DNA of 64,000 bases from NCBI GenBank assembly GCA_011037195.1, contig JAAEAF010000282.1, forward strand, positions 305,036-369,035, in the 5' to 3' direction. Position 1 is the first letter of the stretch. Every line of letters starts with the position of its first letter. The notes beneath the pieces were generated by a model. It saw only the letters and a list, made by a program, of their open reading frames with translations, made no database searches and was not told the origin of the DNA. Both the position numbers and the translations under genes were made by a program. Origin of the DNA: Triatoma infestans. Lineage: Eukaryota; Arthropoda; Insecta; Hemiptera; Reduviidae. Of this stretch, positions 35,916-47,520 are shown in pieces.

Positions 35916-36819
35916 TGATCCAATTTTTTGATCAAAAAACATTATTGCCATGCTACCTGGTTTGAAATTTTCTGCATTTTTGTATTTTGAGGTTATGTTG
36001 ACCTCATGAAAAGGGAGGTGAGAGAGAGATATCAATTTCTAAAAACTACTTTTTCGCATTAGTAAAATTTATTCAACATTTTAGTATATAAATTAGGAAA
36101 GAAAAAAACCTTATATTTGAAAAAGAAAGGATTCTATAAAATACATATAACTAAAACCATTGAACTTGACGGGTGATAAGATGAAAGGCGTTTGTACATT
36201 ATATTTGAAAACATGGTAGATCATTCAATGGGGAGCCGTACTATGCTTAGTTTAGAGTTTCATCGTATTGACTGGAATTTTCCGCTTCATTATCTTTATA
36301 TAAATCTTTACCTTGTTTCTTATTTTCTTTCGTACTTTATAAAAAAAAAAGCTGCTTAAAATTTTAAACTTAAAAGTTTTTTTTGGAATAAAATTTTTAT
36401 CAACTTCAGATTATTATTAAATAATTTTTTTTAACATATTTAAAGTTAACGTTCTTAAACGTTCACTAAAAAACTTAATGCTTTTGCTAAAAGCAATTAA
36501 GTTAAAAGCAATTAAAAAAATATATGAATAGGCTTCATACTTGAAAATATTTTTTGGCAAAATAAGTAGATCTTCGTTTTTTTAAATCACTAAATATTAT
36601 TCATTTACTACTACTACTAATAATAATAATTATTTCTTGCTATACTCAAAAATAATTGATAAAACTCATAAATTGTGTATTACAGCCACTAAATACGTAT
36701 TATGTGGTTTCCTTTTAATCTTGGATTGGTTATCATGTTTGTGGTGGTTTCACCATTATTGACTCATTAGAGAAACAAGATTTAATTTAATGTGCTTATT
36801 TGAATTTTTTTTTTTTTAA
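35916..36819. other. AT-rich spacer
   Basis: No coding or structured feature recognised. Long A/T runs and a short (CTA)n/(TAA)n tract near 36606-36630. Confidence 0.5.
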
Positions 36820-37108
36820 TTTCTCTTACTGCTTGCGTTAAATTTTCGAGTTAAATTTTCGAAATAGCGATAACATCGGAAAGATGCATGTTTTGAAGTA
36901 TCCCTGGCTGGATGCTTAAAAAAAAAAAAAAAAAAAAATCTAGTGTGAAACACTCACACTACATAATTATGATTGATAAATTTTCTTCTAACCTATAATT
37001 AATTTCTCATACTCCTAGTAAGATGAAGTTGGTGATCGTGCCAGAATTTCGAAATGGAAATTTTATCGGAAATACATGTTTTTTGGGGTTTCCTGAATAT
37101 GAAAAAAA
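36820..37108. repeat. Mosaic of dispersed-repeat ends (R8)
   Basis: Two pieces lie back to back. A reverse-orientation hairpin end starts at TTTCTCTTACTGC and breaks off at an A-run near 36920. Then comes a second start, CTAGTGTGAAACACTCACAC, linked after about 65 bases to CTCATACTCCTAGTAAGATG. The result looks like successive insertions or deletions within one cluster. Confidence 0.45.
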
Positions 37109-38077
37109 TCTGGTCTGAAACACTCACACACTTTCTCTCATTCTAGTTCTCAAAATTATAAATGACAAATTTTATAGTTTGTGCACCAAATTTAATGAAA
37201 TTTGTCGAAAACTGAACAAACTATTCAGTAAAAGCGCACTTCCGGTTTACTGATTTCCTTCAAACTCGGAATTTTGGCCATCTATTTATTTCTAATTAAT
37301 TTCATTTGGATGATAGAGTTGTATAATCAAGTATGATACCACTTTAGAGGAAGCTGTAACCCTACCCCTCTCCTAAAAGTGCCCTTAAATGAATTTTTCC
37401 AGAGAAATGTTTTATATAAAAGTTGTAGATCTTTGTATGTTTAGTTTATATGTATAGTTTCAAGAAAATCGTCGGGGCCATTTTTGAGAAAAAGTGAAAA
37501 AATCATTTAGTAAAGTGTTAAAACAAAAGCACTTACGGTTATCCGATTTTCCTCAAACTCGGAATTTCAACAACAAATTTAATTCTAATTAACATTATTT
37601 AAATGACCAAATTGTGTAATAAACTGAAATAGCACTTTAGGGGTTAACCCCACCCCTCCCCCTAAAATGCCCTTAAATGAATTTTTCCAGAGAAATGTTT
37701 CAAATAAAAGTTGTAGCCCCTTGTATATGTAGTTGATGTATTAAGTTTAAAGAAAATCGTTGGAGCCATTTTTGAGAAAAACACAAAAAAGTAAAAAAAA
37801 CAACTAGTAAAGTGGTACTTCCGGTTGAGGAATTTTGACAGATAACGCAAAGTCAGATCGCATGGTGATAACTAAACGGAATATCAAGTTTCAGCTTTCT
37901 ATGGTTTTTCGTTTTTGAGCTATGCTGTTCACATACATACATACACACACACAACCATTTGCAAAAAACCACTTTTTTGGACCCAGGAGAGCTCAAAACG
38001 GATATTTCCGGTGAAAACTCAATATCGAAAATTTGACACGATTACAATACTTCCTCTTACTAGGAGTAAGAGAAAGT
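37109..38077 (+). repeat. Hairpin-ended dispersed repeat, full copy with two modules (R9)
   Basis: 969 bp, same orientation and architecture as R1: TCTGGTCTGAAACACTCACA, the CACTTTCTCTCATTC end, two tandem modules (the first from the CACTTCCGG near 37240, the second from the CACTTACGG near 37530, then GTACTTCCGG near 37816), a CACACACACAC tract near 37945-37955, and the closing hairpin CTCTTACTAGGAGTAAGAG. No open frame of note. Confidence 0.75.
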
Positions 38078-38083
38078 AAAAAT

Positions 38084-38490
38084 GTTTTTAATGAATGGTC
38101 TGTATATGTATGTGTCTGTTAACAGAATATCTGAAAACCGAAAAGTCCCAGGAAATTCAAACATGCAATCCCGTTTAGGTTACAACAACCGCATCAGACT
38201 TGAAGATTTCCGGCAAAATCCACCAACTGGAAGTGTGACTTTTATGAATGTTTTTCCTTTCAGTTTTTCATCATTTTCTCGAAAACGGCTTCAGCAATTT
38301 TCTTTAAACTTCATATACTGTCTGCACAAATTCCAAATTTGAAGAAATTCTGTTAACCGAAGTACGACTTTATAGAATAGATTTTTGAAATGTTCTCATA
38401 AACGACTGTGACGTGACGATTTCCTTTAAACTTGGTATATGGCAACTTCACAGATAAAACGTATTACTTTTATTTGAAACATTTTTCAAA
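38084..38490 (-). repeat. Partial dispersed repeat, divergent subfamily (R10)
   Basis: Reverse-orientation sequence like R2/R6: TTTTTAATGAATGGTCTGTA, AGAATATCTGAAAACCGAAAA, CCCGTTTAGGTTACAACAACC, TTTTCTCGAAAACGGCTT and a GGCAACTTCACAGATAAAACG stretch. Both outer ends are missing. Confidence 0.5.
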
Positions 38491-38661
38491 AAAAAATTGT
38501 TTTGACAGTTTTGCGGAATTTGTGTCATTAATTTCAAAATTTATAAATGTAGTTGGTTCAGTATTTTTTTTGAGCACTCTACTTGGCCGTACTATAATCA
38601 TCGCCTCTGTAACTGTCAAGATTAGTATGGGTTGGTACTTATCCCCCACCATCTCTATATT

Positions 38662-40503
38662 ACTTTCTCTTACTCCTAGTAAGAGGAAGTATTATAATCG
38701 TGTCAAATTTTCGATATCGAGTTTTCACCGGAAATATCCATTTTGAGGTCCTCTGAGTCCAAAAAAGTGGTTTTTAGCAAATGGTTGTGTGTGTGTGTGT
38801 GTGTGTGAGTGTGTGTATATGTATGTGAACGCATAGCTCAAAAATGAATAGAAAGTTCAAACTTGATATTCCGTTTAGGTATCACCATGGGATCTGACGA
38901 TCCGTTATCTGTCAAATTTCCACAAACCGGAAGTACCACTTTATAGTTGTTTTTTTTACTTTTTTGTGATTTTCTCAAAAATGGCTCAGACGATTTTCTT
39001 CAAACTTGTTACATCAACTACACATATAAAGTGCTACAACTTTTATTTGAAACATTTCTCTGGGAAAATTCATTTAAGGGCACTTTTGAGGGAGGGGCGG
39101 GTTAGGTTTTCATCTAAAGTGCTATTTCAGTTTATTGGACAATTCGCTCATCTAAATAATGTTAATTAGAATTAAATATATTGTTGAAATTCCATGTTTG
39201 AAATAAATTGCATAACCGGAAGTGCGTTTACTTTATCACTTTACTTTATTCACTAAACGGTTTTTTCACTTTTTTGCGATTTTCTCAAAAATGGCTCCGC
39301 TGATTTTCATGAAACTTTATATATGAACTACGCATACAAAGATCTATAACTTTTACTTAAAATATTTCACTAGGAACATTCATTTAAGGGCACTTTTAGG
39401 GAAGGGGTGGGGTTATGTTTTTCTTTAAAGTGCTATCATAGTTGATTATACAATTCCATCATCCAAACAAAATTAATTAGAAATAAATAGCTGGCCAAAA
39501 TTCCAAGTTTCAAGAAAATTCGTAAATCGGAAGTGCGCTTTTACTTAACAGGTTTTTCAGTTTTCGGTCTTCGTCATGATAACAAGAAGAAAGGATACAA
39601 TTTATAACTAGTGGCTCCAGCCAGCCGCTATCTTCAGTCGAGAGCCGCACCAAACAAAAGCCTTTTCAAACAAGGGTCAATACACACGGTCAAAGAGAAG
39701 CACCGCTAAAACCCTTACAAACAGGGGTCATTATGCGGTCAGTATACAGAAGCCACCTGACCGATATTCCTTTCATACAAGAGCCAACAAACACTCAAGG
39801 CCATCTGACTACCATCTATTAAAAGAGTCTTTGATAATCACCGACGGGCGACCATCTGTCGCCAATCTGGCCACTGACCTAAATCACACTGGTCACCGAC
39901 CTGACCAAGGTCGGCACACTGCGAGAGATGTCTTAGTGTGACTATTACTTACATACCTGTCAATGTGTGAGTAATACCAATATAAACTTCGCCCCACTGG
40001 AGGAGGGGATCAGTTCTACATAGTTACGAGCAGTACATCATCAGAGATACAATCAGTATCAAATCAGTAATCAACAGTCAGACAGAAGTTCACGTCAGTT
40101 CAAGCAGTTTCGCGAGCGCGTCCCTATACAAGGTTTAACATATAATTATTATCATTTAATCAATCATTTATAGTTGTGCATCTTAGTTTTATCTATTTAA
40201 ATCACTTTAAATTATTTATCTATTTCAATCATTTTATATTAATTGTAGTTACCTATTTCAAACATTTAAATTATTGTAAAATATAGTCTATTTTTGTAAA
40301 TTCAGTGGTTTGTATTTCAAGTAATAACTCTAAAATCTCTAAACTAACTTCCGCCTATTCTTCACATCAATTCCCTCTCCAAGACATCTGATTCCAATAC
40401 CTCTGGGATCCGATAACTGATTCCAATACACTAATTATAACATTTGTCATTTATAATTTTGAGAACCGGAGTAAGAGAAAGTTGTGTGAGTGTTTCACAC
40501 CAG
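38662..40503 (-). repeat. Hairpin-ended dispersed repeat, full copy interrupted by an insertion (R11)
   Basis: Reverse orientation of R1: starts ACTTTCTCTTACTCCTAGTA at 38662, then a (GT)n run near 38785-38815 and two modules (to about 39540). It is interrupted at about 39565-40442 by unrelated DNA and resumes with TTATAATTTTGAGAACCGGA, AGTAAGAGAAAGTTGTG and GAGTGTTTCACACCAGA. Comparison with R16, which runs through this point uninterrupted, shows that the insertion replaced about 45 bases. Confidence 0.7.
39577..40442. mobile_element. Solo-LTR-like insertion within repeat R11
   Basis: 866 bp running from TGATAACAAG to AATTATAACA, so TG...CA. It has a promoter-like ATATAAAC near 39981 and a more GC-rich first half (CCGACCTGACCAAGGTCGG) followed by an AT-rich second half. 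No open frame. The borders are estimates; only GTCA is shared by the two flanks, so the target duplication is unproven. No second copy lies in the window to confirm the LTR identity. Confidence 0.4.
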
Positions 40504-40575
40504 ATTTTTTTTGTTACAAATAAGTAAAATTCGAGATAAAGGCAATTTTCATTTTATATATAATTGTATTAAATA

Positions 40576-40795
40576 AAGTAAGAGAAAGTCATGTGAGTGT
40601 TTCACATCAGAGTTTTTTTATTAAAACTCTGTCTTCAATTTTTTACATCAATGGTAGAATCAAAATTTAATAAAATGACTTACTTGAGGATTTTCTTCAA
40701 ACTCGGAATTTTGTCAACATATTTCTTTCTAGTTAATATTATAGAGATGACAGGATCGTATAACAAACTAAATCACCACTTTTGAGGAAAACATC
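40576..40795. repeat. Dispersed-repeat fragments joined head to head (R12)
   Basis: The reverse-strand terminus AGTAAGAGAAAGTCATGTG...TTTCACATCAG is followed directly by a forward fragment with TTCTTCAAACTCGGAATTTT and GTTAATATTATAGAGATGA. This is a rearranged pair of family pieces. Confidence 0.45.
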
Positions 40796-41002
40796 AATCC
40801 TTCCCCAAAAGTCAATAGTCCAGAATACTTATGAGGAGTCCTCATACTGATTAGGAACATATTGGCGGTGAGATAACGCAATGTCTTTTACGGACTTCTC
40901 TTTGGCATCTGGTAGATCTCTTATAAGGACTGTATGATTTGATGAGGGTAATGGGACAACTGTGGCAGTGCGGCTAATATTATTGGTATAGGTTTCGCAG
41001 TC

Positions 41003-41656
41003 GTGAACAAAATGAAATATGTAATAATATTTCAGCCAGTCAGTGATAGAATATGCCTCTTGCGTATGAAAGGCAAGTTTGCCAACATTAGTTTAGTCAG
41101 TGTGCATACGGCCACAGAAAATACGGAATTCGGAATGAAAGAGGACTTTTATGCAGTTTTAGAACAAGTGTTTAATGGAATCTCAAGCCATGATGTTAAA
41201 TTGATTCTAGGCGATTTTAACGCAAAGGTGGGAAAGGAAGCTATTTATAGGCCTGTAATTGGCATGCACAGTATCCATGACGTGAGTAACGATAATGGTA
41301 TCAGAATGATTGACTTTGCAACTGACAAGGATATGAGAGTGGCGAGCACTTTTTTCCCTCATAAAAGGATTCACTTAGAAACTTGGTTATTACCAGATGG
41401 TGCTGATATAGATTCACACCATTTTTTGGTTAGGACAAAAGTTACACAAAATATCGAAATAAAAGGCCAGAGTAAAGGTGGCGAAAGGATATTTGTCACG
41501 GAAAAACTGAAATTGGAGGCAGAAAGAGAGGCGTTTGGCAACGAAATAAAAGAAATGTTAGAAAAGGAAGCTAGAAGTCAAGGAGAGAGGCTTCGCGCAA
41601 AAACCATAGAGGAAAATGGAATTAAGGGTACTATAATGAAAGCGGAAAGTGCGTAA
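41003..41656 (+). pseudogene. Endonuclease domain of the RTE LINE
   Basis: 217 open codons with the hallmark LILGDFNAKVGKE (the catalytic Asp-Phe-Asn of AP-like endonucleases) and a degraded DHHFL-type end (IDSHHFLVRTKV, where the family has D-HHL/F), together with the shared TFFPHKRIHLETW region, where families usually read TWxSPDG. The tail is Glu/Lys-rich. The domain nicks the target DNA to prime reverse transcription. The upstream part of the domain is missing or out of frame. Confidence 0.8.
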
Positions 41657-42201
41657 TGATTGGTACGACGTGGACGTGGCAAATGTACTGAAACAAAGAA
41701 ATAAGGCTAGGCAAAGGATGTTGGTAAGAAAAAACAAGAGCCAGTGCGCAAGAATATAGAGAGTAGAAAGCACAACCAGGTTAATATGCCGAAGGAAGAA
41801 AAGAGAACTGGAGAGGAGGTTAGTCGAGAAGATATAGTTGGACTTCGAGCAAAGAAGAAGTAGAAAGTTTTACAAGGCTGTAAGAAAGGCAAAAAGTGGA
41901 TACAAACCACGATTAGGGTGTGGTGAGAGTTCTGAAGGAGAGCTAATAACTGGAAAAGATGAAATTTTGATCAGGTGGGTGAATACTTTAGAGAGTTTTA
42001 AATAGTCGCGTTGTTATGACTCGGATGCAAGAGGAAAAGAACCCTACAAATGAAGATGCTGAGTCTCCCACTCGAGATGATTTCGACGAGGTATTGGAGG
42101 CTATGAAAGAAAATAAAGCTCCTAGGGAAGATAATATCTGTGTGGAAATGTAAGTTTGGCGGAGAACGCCTTAAGAAAGAAATATACGAGCTAATTTAAA
42201 A

Positions 42202-42897
42202 GTGTGGCTTCAAGAGGAAATGCCAAAAGATTGGCCCATTCATAAACAAGGCAATCGTTTTAAGTGTTCAAATTACCGCGGAATTTCCCTGTTGAGCACA
42301 GTGTATAAGATAATGGCGATTCTCCTCACACAAAGAATTTCTGATGTAGCCGAAACAGTGCTTGGAGATTACCAACGTGGATTTCGGAAGGGTAGGTCAA
42401 CAACGGATCATATCTTTAGTATGAGGGCGGTCCTTGAAAAATTGTATGAAAATGAATTAGACCTGCATAAACTCTATGTTGATTTTAAAATGGCATATGA
42501 CTCCATTTCTCGGAAAGGAATTATTGAATGCATGAATTTAGGAGTGCCCGCGAAGCTGATTAGGTTAGTCAGGGTGACATTGACGCATACTGTGGCAAAG
42601 GTAGCTGTCCAGGGTAAGTTTTCGAAGGAATTCCTCATTAATGAAGGCCTTAGACAAGGAGATTCAAGAAGCACTGTTCATAACCGATTAGTGCAGCACG
42701 ATCAGGTCTGTGCGGACGATGTGGCGCTAATAGCAAGATCTGGAGCCGCACTTAAAAGCGCATTCTTAGAATTGGAAGAAGAGGTCGCCAAGTATAGCGT
42801 CAAATTACCACAGACAAAACAAAATATATGGCGACAACAAAAAAAGCAAGAAGATTTGGAGATTTACTGGCTGGGCAATACCGTTTCGAAGGAGTGA
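42202..42897 (+). pseudogene. Reverse transcriptase domain of the RTE LINE
   Basis: 231 codons covering CSNYRGISLLSTVYKI, YQRGFRKGRSTTDHIF, LYVDFKMAYDSISRKG (motif A with a conserved Asp) and INEGLRQGDS. The next segment is damaged: the expected hydrophobic stretch before the second catalytic motif is partly deleted, but CADDVALIARS (motif C, A-DD) remains in frame. The domain copies element RNA at the nicked target. Confidence 0.85.
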
Positions 42898-43096
42898 GGA
42901 CATTTAAATATTTGGTAGCAACCCTCACAGCCAAGAATTAGGTTAGCCACGATGTAAGGAGCAAAATTACAGCCGGAAATAAATGTCTAGGGGCATTAAG
43001 AAGCACGCTCCGAAATTAGAATATCTCTAGAAAGTTAAGATCACCATATATAGGACAGTTCTCAGACCTGTAGTAATGTATGGGTCAGAAACTTGA

Positions 43097-43369
43097 GTGT
43101 TGACAGCAGCAGATGAGCTGAGATTAAACTGCTGGGAGAGGAAAGTTCTTAGATGTATATGTAGCCCAGTAGTGGAAAACAGTGTTTACCGTTGGAGGAG
43201 AAACGCTGAACTCTACCAGCTTTACAAAAAAGAAAATCTAGTGACTGCAGTCAAACTAGGAAGGTTGCGCTGGTTAGGTTACCTGCATAGGATGAATGAA
43301 GAGAAAATCCTCGAAAGGTATATGAAAATCATCCAGGCGGCAAAAGAACAAGGGGACGGCCAAGGTTGA
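43097..43369 (+). pseudogene. C-terminal region of the RTE LINE
   Basis: 90 codons beginning LTAADELRLNCWERKVLRCI and continuing with the conserved GRLRWLGYLHRMNEE block, normally located after the RT domain in RTE-type elements. It is separated from the RT piece by a frame change and a stop near 42900. Confidence 0.8.
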
Positions 43370-43510
43370 GACGACTGTAAGATGTGGAGGCGGACGTGCT
43401 AAAAATAGGGGTGAGGCAATGGCGAAGAAAGGTATTAGATCGGGATGGTGGGAAAATTTGTTAAAGGAGGCCGAAGTCCTACGAGGGCTCTAGAGCCATG
43501 AGAAGAAGAA

Positions 43511-46226
43511 TGGGACAACAGTCGGTTTGCTTGGATTGTGTAAATCAGTTGTTCTGGTTCTAGAGGACTCTAGAGATAACAGGATGTCTATGGATGAGCT
43601 CTAGGTTGTTGACGGATTTTAGTCGAAGTCCGGAAGCATTTGTGCCCATCGGTTCCATGGTGCCTCAAAGAGATCTCAATTTTGAATTTCTCCTATTTTT
43701 CTTTTTGACATCTTTTTCACATAAATACTTACTCCATCAAAAATTTCTGGTAAAAACTCCATTTTTAAGATTTGACCCAATCGCAATAATTCTTACTTAC
43801 AGCAGTAAATATTGAGAAAAATTCCTAGATTAAATAAACTTTAATAATAGTTGGCAATTTGAATGTTCCACATCAGATGTTCTTGTATAGCAACTATTTG
43901 CTTTGTTATTTATTTTCCTAGTAGGTAAAATGTATTCAGTAATTAATTCAATTAACAAGCAAATATAATCTAAAATTAAGTATTTACCAAAGTTTACATG
44001 GGAAAGTAAATAACTACGGAAACAAATTATGGTTTAATAAAAAAGGAAAATACTTACTACTGAGGGGAGGAAACAATCCAGAGGAAAAGTAAATTAGATA
44101 ATATAAAATTTATAGTAAATTCGTTTTTTCTTTTTTATTAAAGAGAATTATCCATCAGAAATTACAAAGATAAAAATTGTATTTTAATAATAAATAAGTG
44201 CTCGTGACTTACAAGGACGGTGAGTGAGTAAGACCAATTTCTTTTAATAAGAGAATGAATATGTCCTACTTGGTAGCAATATTGTAAGAGTGTCTCTCTA
44301 TCTCGGGGGGAATTAGATGGAAATACTTTATACTAAACTTACACAATGTATGGCAAAACTAAATTACAAACTAATCTTAGATAGAACCGAGTACTAACTT
44401 TTCTAAAAATATTTACTTTTACTTTCTCCTACAGTTGTAGCAGAAAGTATAGAGAAAATGTCATATTTTCGAAATTGAGTTTTCATTTCACATTTTGAGA
44501 ACTCCTAAATACGAAAAATACAAAAAAAAAAAAAAATTCTAGTGTGAAAGACTCACATAATTTTCTCTAACTGCAGATATAATTACAAAATTGACACATT
44601 TTCTTCAAGTTTGAACCTTTTTTTTGAGAGCTCTAGTATAAGGATAGGGTTACATGCTGGTAAGGCACCCTTGGCGAACTAAGGTAGTCATTTCAATGTA
44701 GTTACATTCTGGTCCAGAAGATGGCGTTAATAGCATTAAATGAACATAAACAATATTTGAAATTTAACACCACAAATTCCGCAGACCCTCCTAAAATAAT
44801 TGTGTATTCGTAAAATGATTCAAATAAATGTGATTCCTCTTTATATGTGTGCAGTTAGCATTCCAAATCTATAGAAAAACTGTTTATAGACAGTTAAATC
44901 AAAATTAGTGAGTGAAGCTGTACTTTTAATCACAAGTGACACAATGTAATATTATTCAACTCTAACTAGCCTGAGATTTAGCAGCAATAAGCGAAAACAA
45001 GAACGTATTACAAATTAAATACCCAAATAACTATGGATTTTAGATTATACCAAAGAGAACAAGTTATCAAGAGAAAGAGTATTTTACTTGAATTAAAGTA
45101 TATTTTCAGTATTTTGAATGGGTTTGCAGAAAAAGAATTAATAGGTCAATACCTTCGAGTGTAAAAACAAAACCTTACTATCTAACTGTTTGATAAAAAA
45201 TAAGAAATAACTTTAACTCTCAAATTTGTATTTTACTGGTAAAAAGTTCACATTGCAACTGAGGATTTTCATCATGCCGATTATTGAAAGTCTTTCTTAC
45301 ACCATTCTATGTTCAAAACATTGACAAAACAAAGAAATATAAAAAATAATTAATTATAATCTCATACATACACAATACTGCTATTAATATTATAACAATC
45401 CTCTAGTTCTTTATAATGATATAACCTTCCGTACTGTCAACTGATTATTGAATCAAAATTGCCAACTTAAATTATTCCTTAATTATATTGTACATTAAAT
45501 TAAGAACCCATAGATATTTTTGTGTTGTGTTTTTTATTACTTTTTTTTTTTAAAGGTAGACTTTAAAGTAAGTGAAGTTATAAAAGAAGTGCTATAAAGG
45601 TAAGTAGAAATGGATAATAAAAGAGCTTTGGTAAGCTTCATTAAAAGTTTCCATTTTAATGGCTTAACATTGCGCCCTAGCTAGCGGCTCTCTAGGAGCC
45701 ACTTTTTTTTAACCTTATTTTCCCCTTCCACTTTCCCCCTACTTAAAAAGAAAACCATTCAAGTACAGAGATAATTGGCTTTAACTTACCTCTTTCACTG
45801 TAAAGCTGAAGTTTATAAGTTAGTTAAAACATTAAAAAATAAACTTGTATATTTTTTTTTTTATCTTGGCGAGAAAAATATTTATTAACATATAAATAAT
45901 GAATACCAATGATTTTCCACTAATGGAAATCTCTTCTTTTGTTTTTTCCTTTTAATTTTTATAGCTTTTGTATTTACTTCATTCACTTTTTATTTTCTTT
46001 TTTAACAAAGTCCACGTTCAATAATGAAGAGACAAAAAAAAAGGCCACTTCCTGCTTTAATTAGATTTCAAATTTAACTGAAGAGAATGGAAATACTATG
46101 CATTTTAATGACGTGACAAATTTCTTGTATTCATTTTTATATTCATGAATTATTTTGAAATTAATTTTTTTTTTCCATATATTATTTATTTATATAAAAG
46201 TTCTTACTTTTTTATTTCTACTTTTT
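43511..46226. other. AT-rich spacer with scattered repeat fragments
   Basis: Weak dispersed-repeat remnants occur at about 43730-43815 and at 44422-44625. The rest shows no gene. A GC-richer word GCGCCCTAGCTAGCGGCTC at about 45672 is followed by an imperfect inverted repeat (CGGCTCTCTAGGAGCC), probably chance. Confidence 0.45.
44422..44625. repeat. Dispersed-repeat end fragments (R14)
   Basis: A reverse hairpin end (CTTTCTCCTACAGTTGTAGCAGAAAG) is followed after an A-run by a forward end (TCTAGTGTGAAAGACTCACA, TTTTCTCTAAC). The same back-to-back arrangement is seen at 36820-37108. Confidence 0.45.
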
Positions 46227-46475
46227 CTTACTGCTGTAAGAAGGAAAAGTATTGCGATCAAAGTCAAATTTTCCAAATCGTGTCGTTTCACCGGAAATCA
46301 TGTTTTGAGGTTCCTGAACAAAAAAAAAAAATGGTTTTTAAAAATTGGTCTCTGTGTGCCGGTGAAAATCGGTTAACCGGAAATCAACCACACTTTACTG
46401 AATGGATTTTTGCAATTTTCTCGAAAACGGCTCCAAAGATTTTCTTCAAACTACGTGAATATCATTCTAGAATAT
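46227..46475 (-). repeat. Partial dispersed repeat, divergent subfamily (R15)
   Basis: Reverse-orientation hairpin TTCTTACTGCTGTAAGAAGG, then TCACCGGAAATCATGTTTTGA and, after a deletion, GGTTAACCGGAAATC, TTTACTGAATGGATTTTTGC and TTTTCTCGAAAACGGCT. The microsatellite is lost. Confidence 0.55.
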
Positions 46476-46633
46476 AAAAGAAGTACTTACTTACTTGCAT
46501 ACTTACTTTCTCTAAAAATGCCATTTCAATATATTTTAAGATCTTATCATTTATATAGTATCAATAAGAATTTAATGCGTTACTAAAATTCTGGAAATTA
46601 CCGGAATCTGCTGATTGGTACTACTACCTTTTT

Positions 46634-47303
46634 ACTTTCTCTTATTTTTAGTAAGAGGGAGTATTGTAATCGTGTCCAATTTTTGATATCGACTTTTTAC
46701 GGGAATATCCGTTTTGAGGACCCCTTAGTCCAAAAAAGTGGTTTTTAGAAAATGGTCTGGGTGTATGTATACAGCATAGCTCAAAAACGAAAAATTGTAG
46801 AAAGTTCAAACTTAATATTTTGTTTAGGTATCACCATGGGATTCGACAGTAGGTCATCTGTCAAAATTCCTCAACCGGAAATACCAGTTTACTGAATAGT
46901 TTTTTCATTTTTTTGCTATTTTCTCAAAAATGGCTCGGACGATTTTCTTCAAATTTGCTATATCAACTACACATACACAAATCTACAACTTTTATTTGAA
47001 ACTTTTATCCAGGAAAAATTCATTTAAGGGCACTTTTGGGGGAGGGGAGGTGTTATGTTTTTCTCTAAAGTGCTATCATAGTTGATTATACAATTCTACC
47101 ATCGAAACAAAATTAATTATAAATTAATAGATGGCCAAAATTCCGAGTTTCAAAAAAATTAGTAAACCGGAAGTGCGCTTTTACCGAACAGTTTTTTCAG
47201 TTTTCGACCAATTTCATTAAATTTGGTATACTAACTATAAAATTTGTTAATTACAGTTTTGAAAACTGGAGTAAGAGAAAGTTATGTGAGTGTTTCACAC
47301 CAG
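46634..47303 (-). repeat. Hairpin-ended dispersed repeat, full copy with a single module (R16)
   Basis: 670 bp, reverse orientation, both ends present: ACTTTCTCTTATTTTTAGTA at the hairpin end and GAGTAAGAGAAAGTTATGTG...TTTCACACCAG at the other. Only one internal module is present (about 46880-47190), compared with two in R1, R9 and R11, and the microsatellite is nearly gone. This copy shows that the module number varies. Confidence 0.72.
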
Positions 47304-47329
47304 ATTTTTTTTTCACCTATATTTCGGTT

Positions 47330-47520
47330 GCAGATTTCCACACGGAGGTTCCGGCTTCGAATCTCGCAATGCTGTCCTTAGATTTACCCTTCGTAGGAGC
47401 CTCCGCAGCTCACTGGCTGATGATGGGCAGAGAATACTGCTCGGAGGCTGGAATCGAGAAGGTTCCGGGGACACAACAGACCTTTCAGGTCGCTGTGCAA
47501 TATTCCCTAAAAAAAAAAAT
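47330..47520 (+). repeat. SINE-like repeat, copy 2
   Basis: Shares with 27650-27880 a B-box-like GGCTTCGAATC, GCTGTCCTTA and AGGAGCCTCCGCAGCTCA, followed by GGGCAGAGAA and an A-run (47511-47519) that may be its tail. The A-box end is not recognisable. It lies directly after repeat R16. Confidence 0.5.

Larger units (their letters stand above)
40810..43510 (+). mobile_element. Inactive RTE-type LINE
   Basis: A non-LTR retrotransposon in plus orientation, with an AP-like endonuclease followed by reverse transcriptase and the cysteine-poor C-terminal region typical of RTE elements in insects. The frame changes several times, so it is not functional. The 5' border is uncertain; the 3' border is taken just after the GAGAAGAAGAATGGG at about 43498-43512. 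No obvious tail or target duplication. Confidence 0.75.

Noticed and set aside
36820..47310. CRISPR-like array impression from repeated words
   Set aside because: The repeats are hundreds of bases long, lie in both orientations and have no uniform spacers; they are a dispersed eukaryotic repeat.
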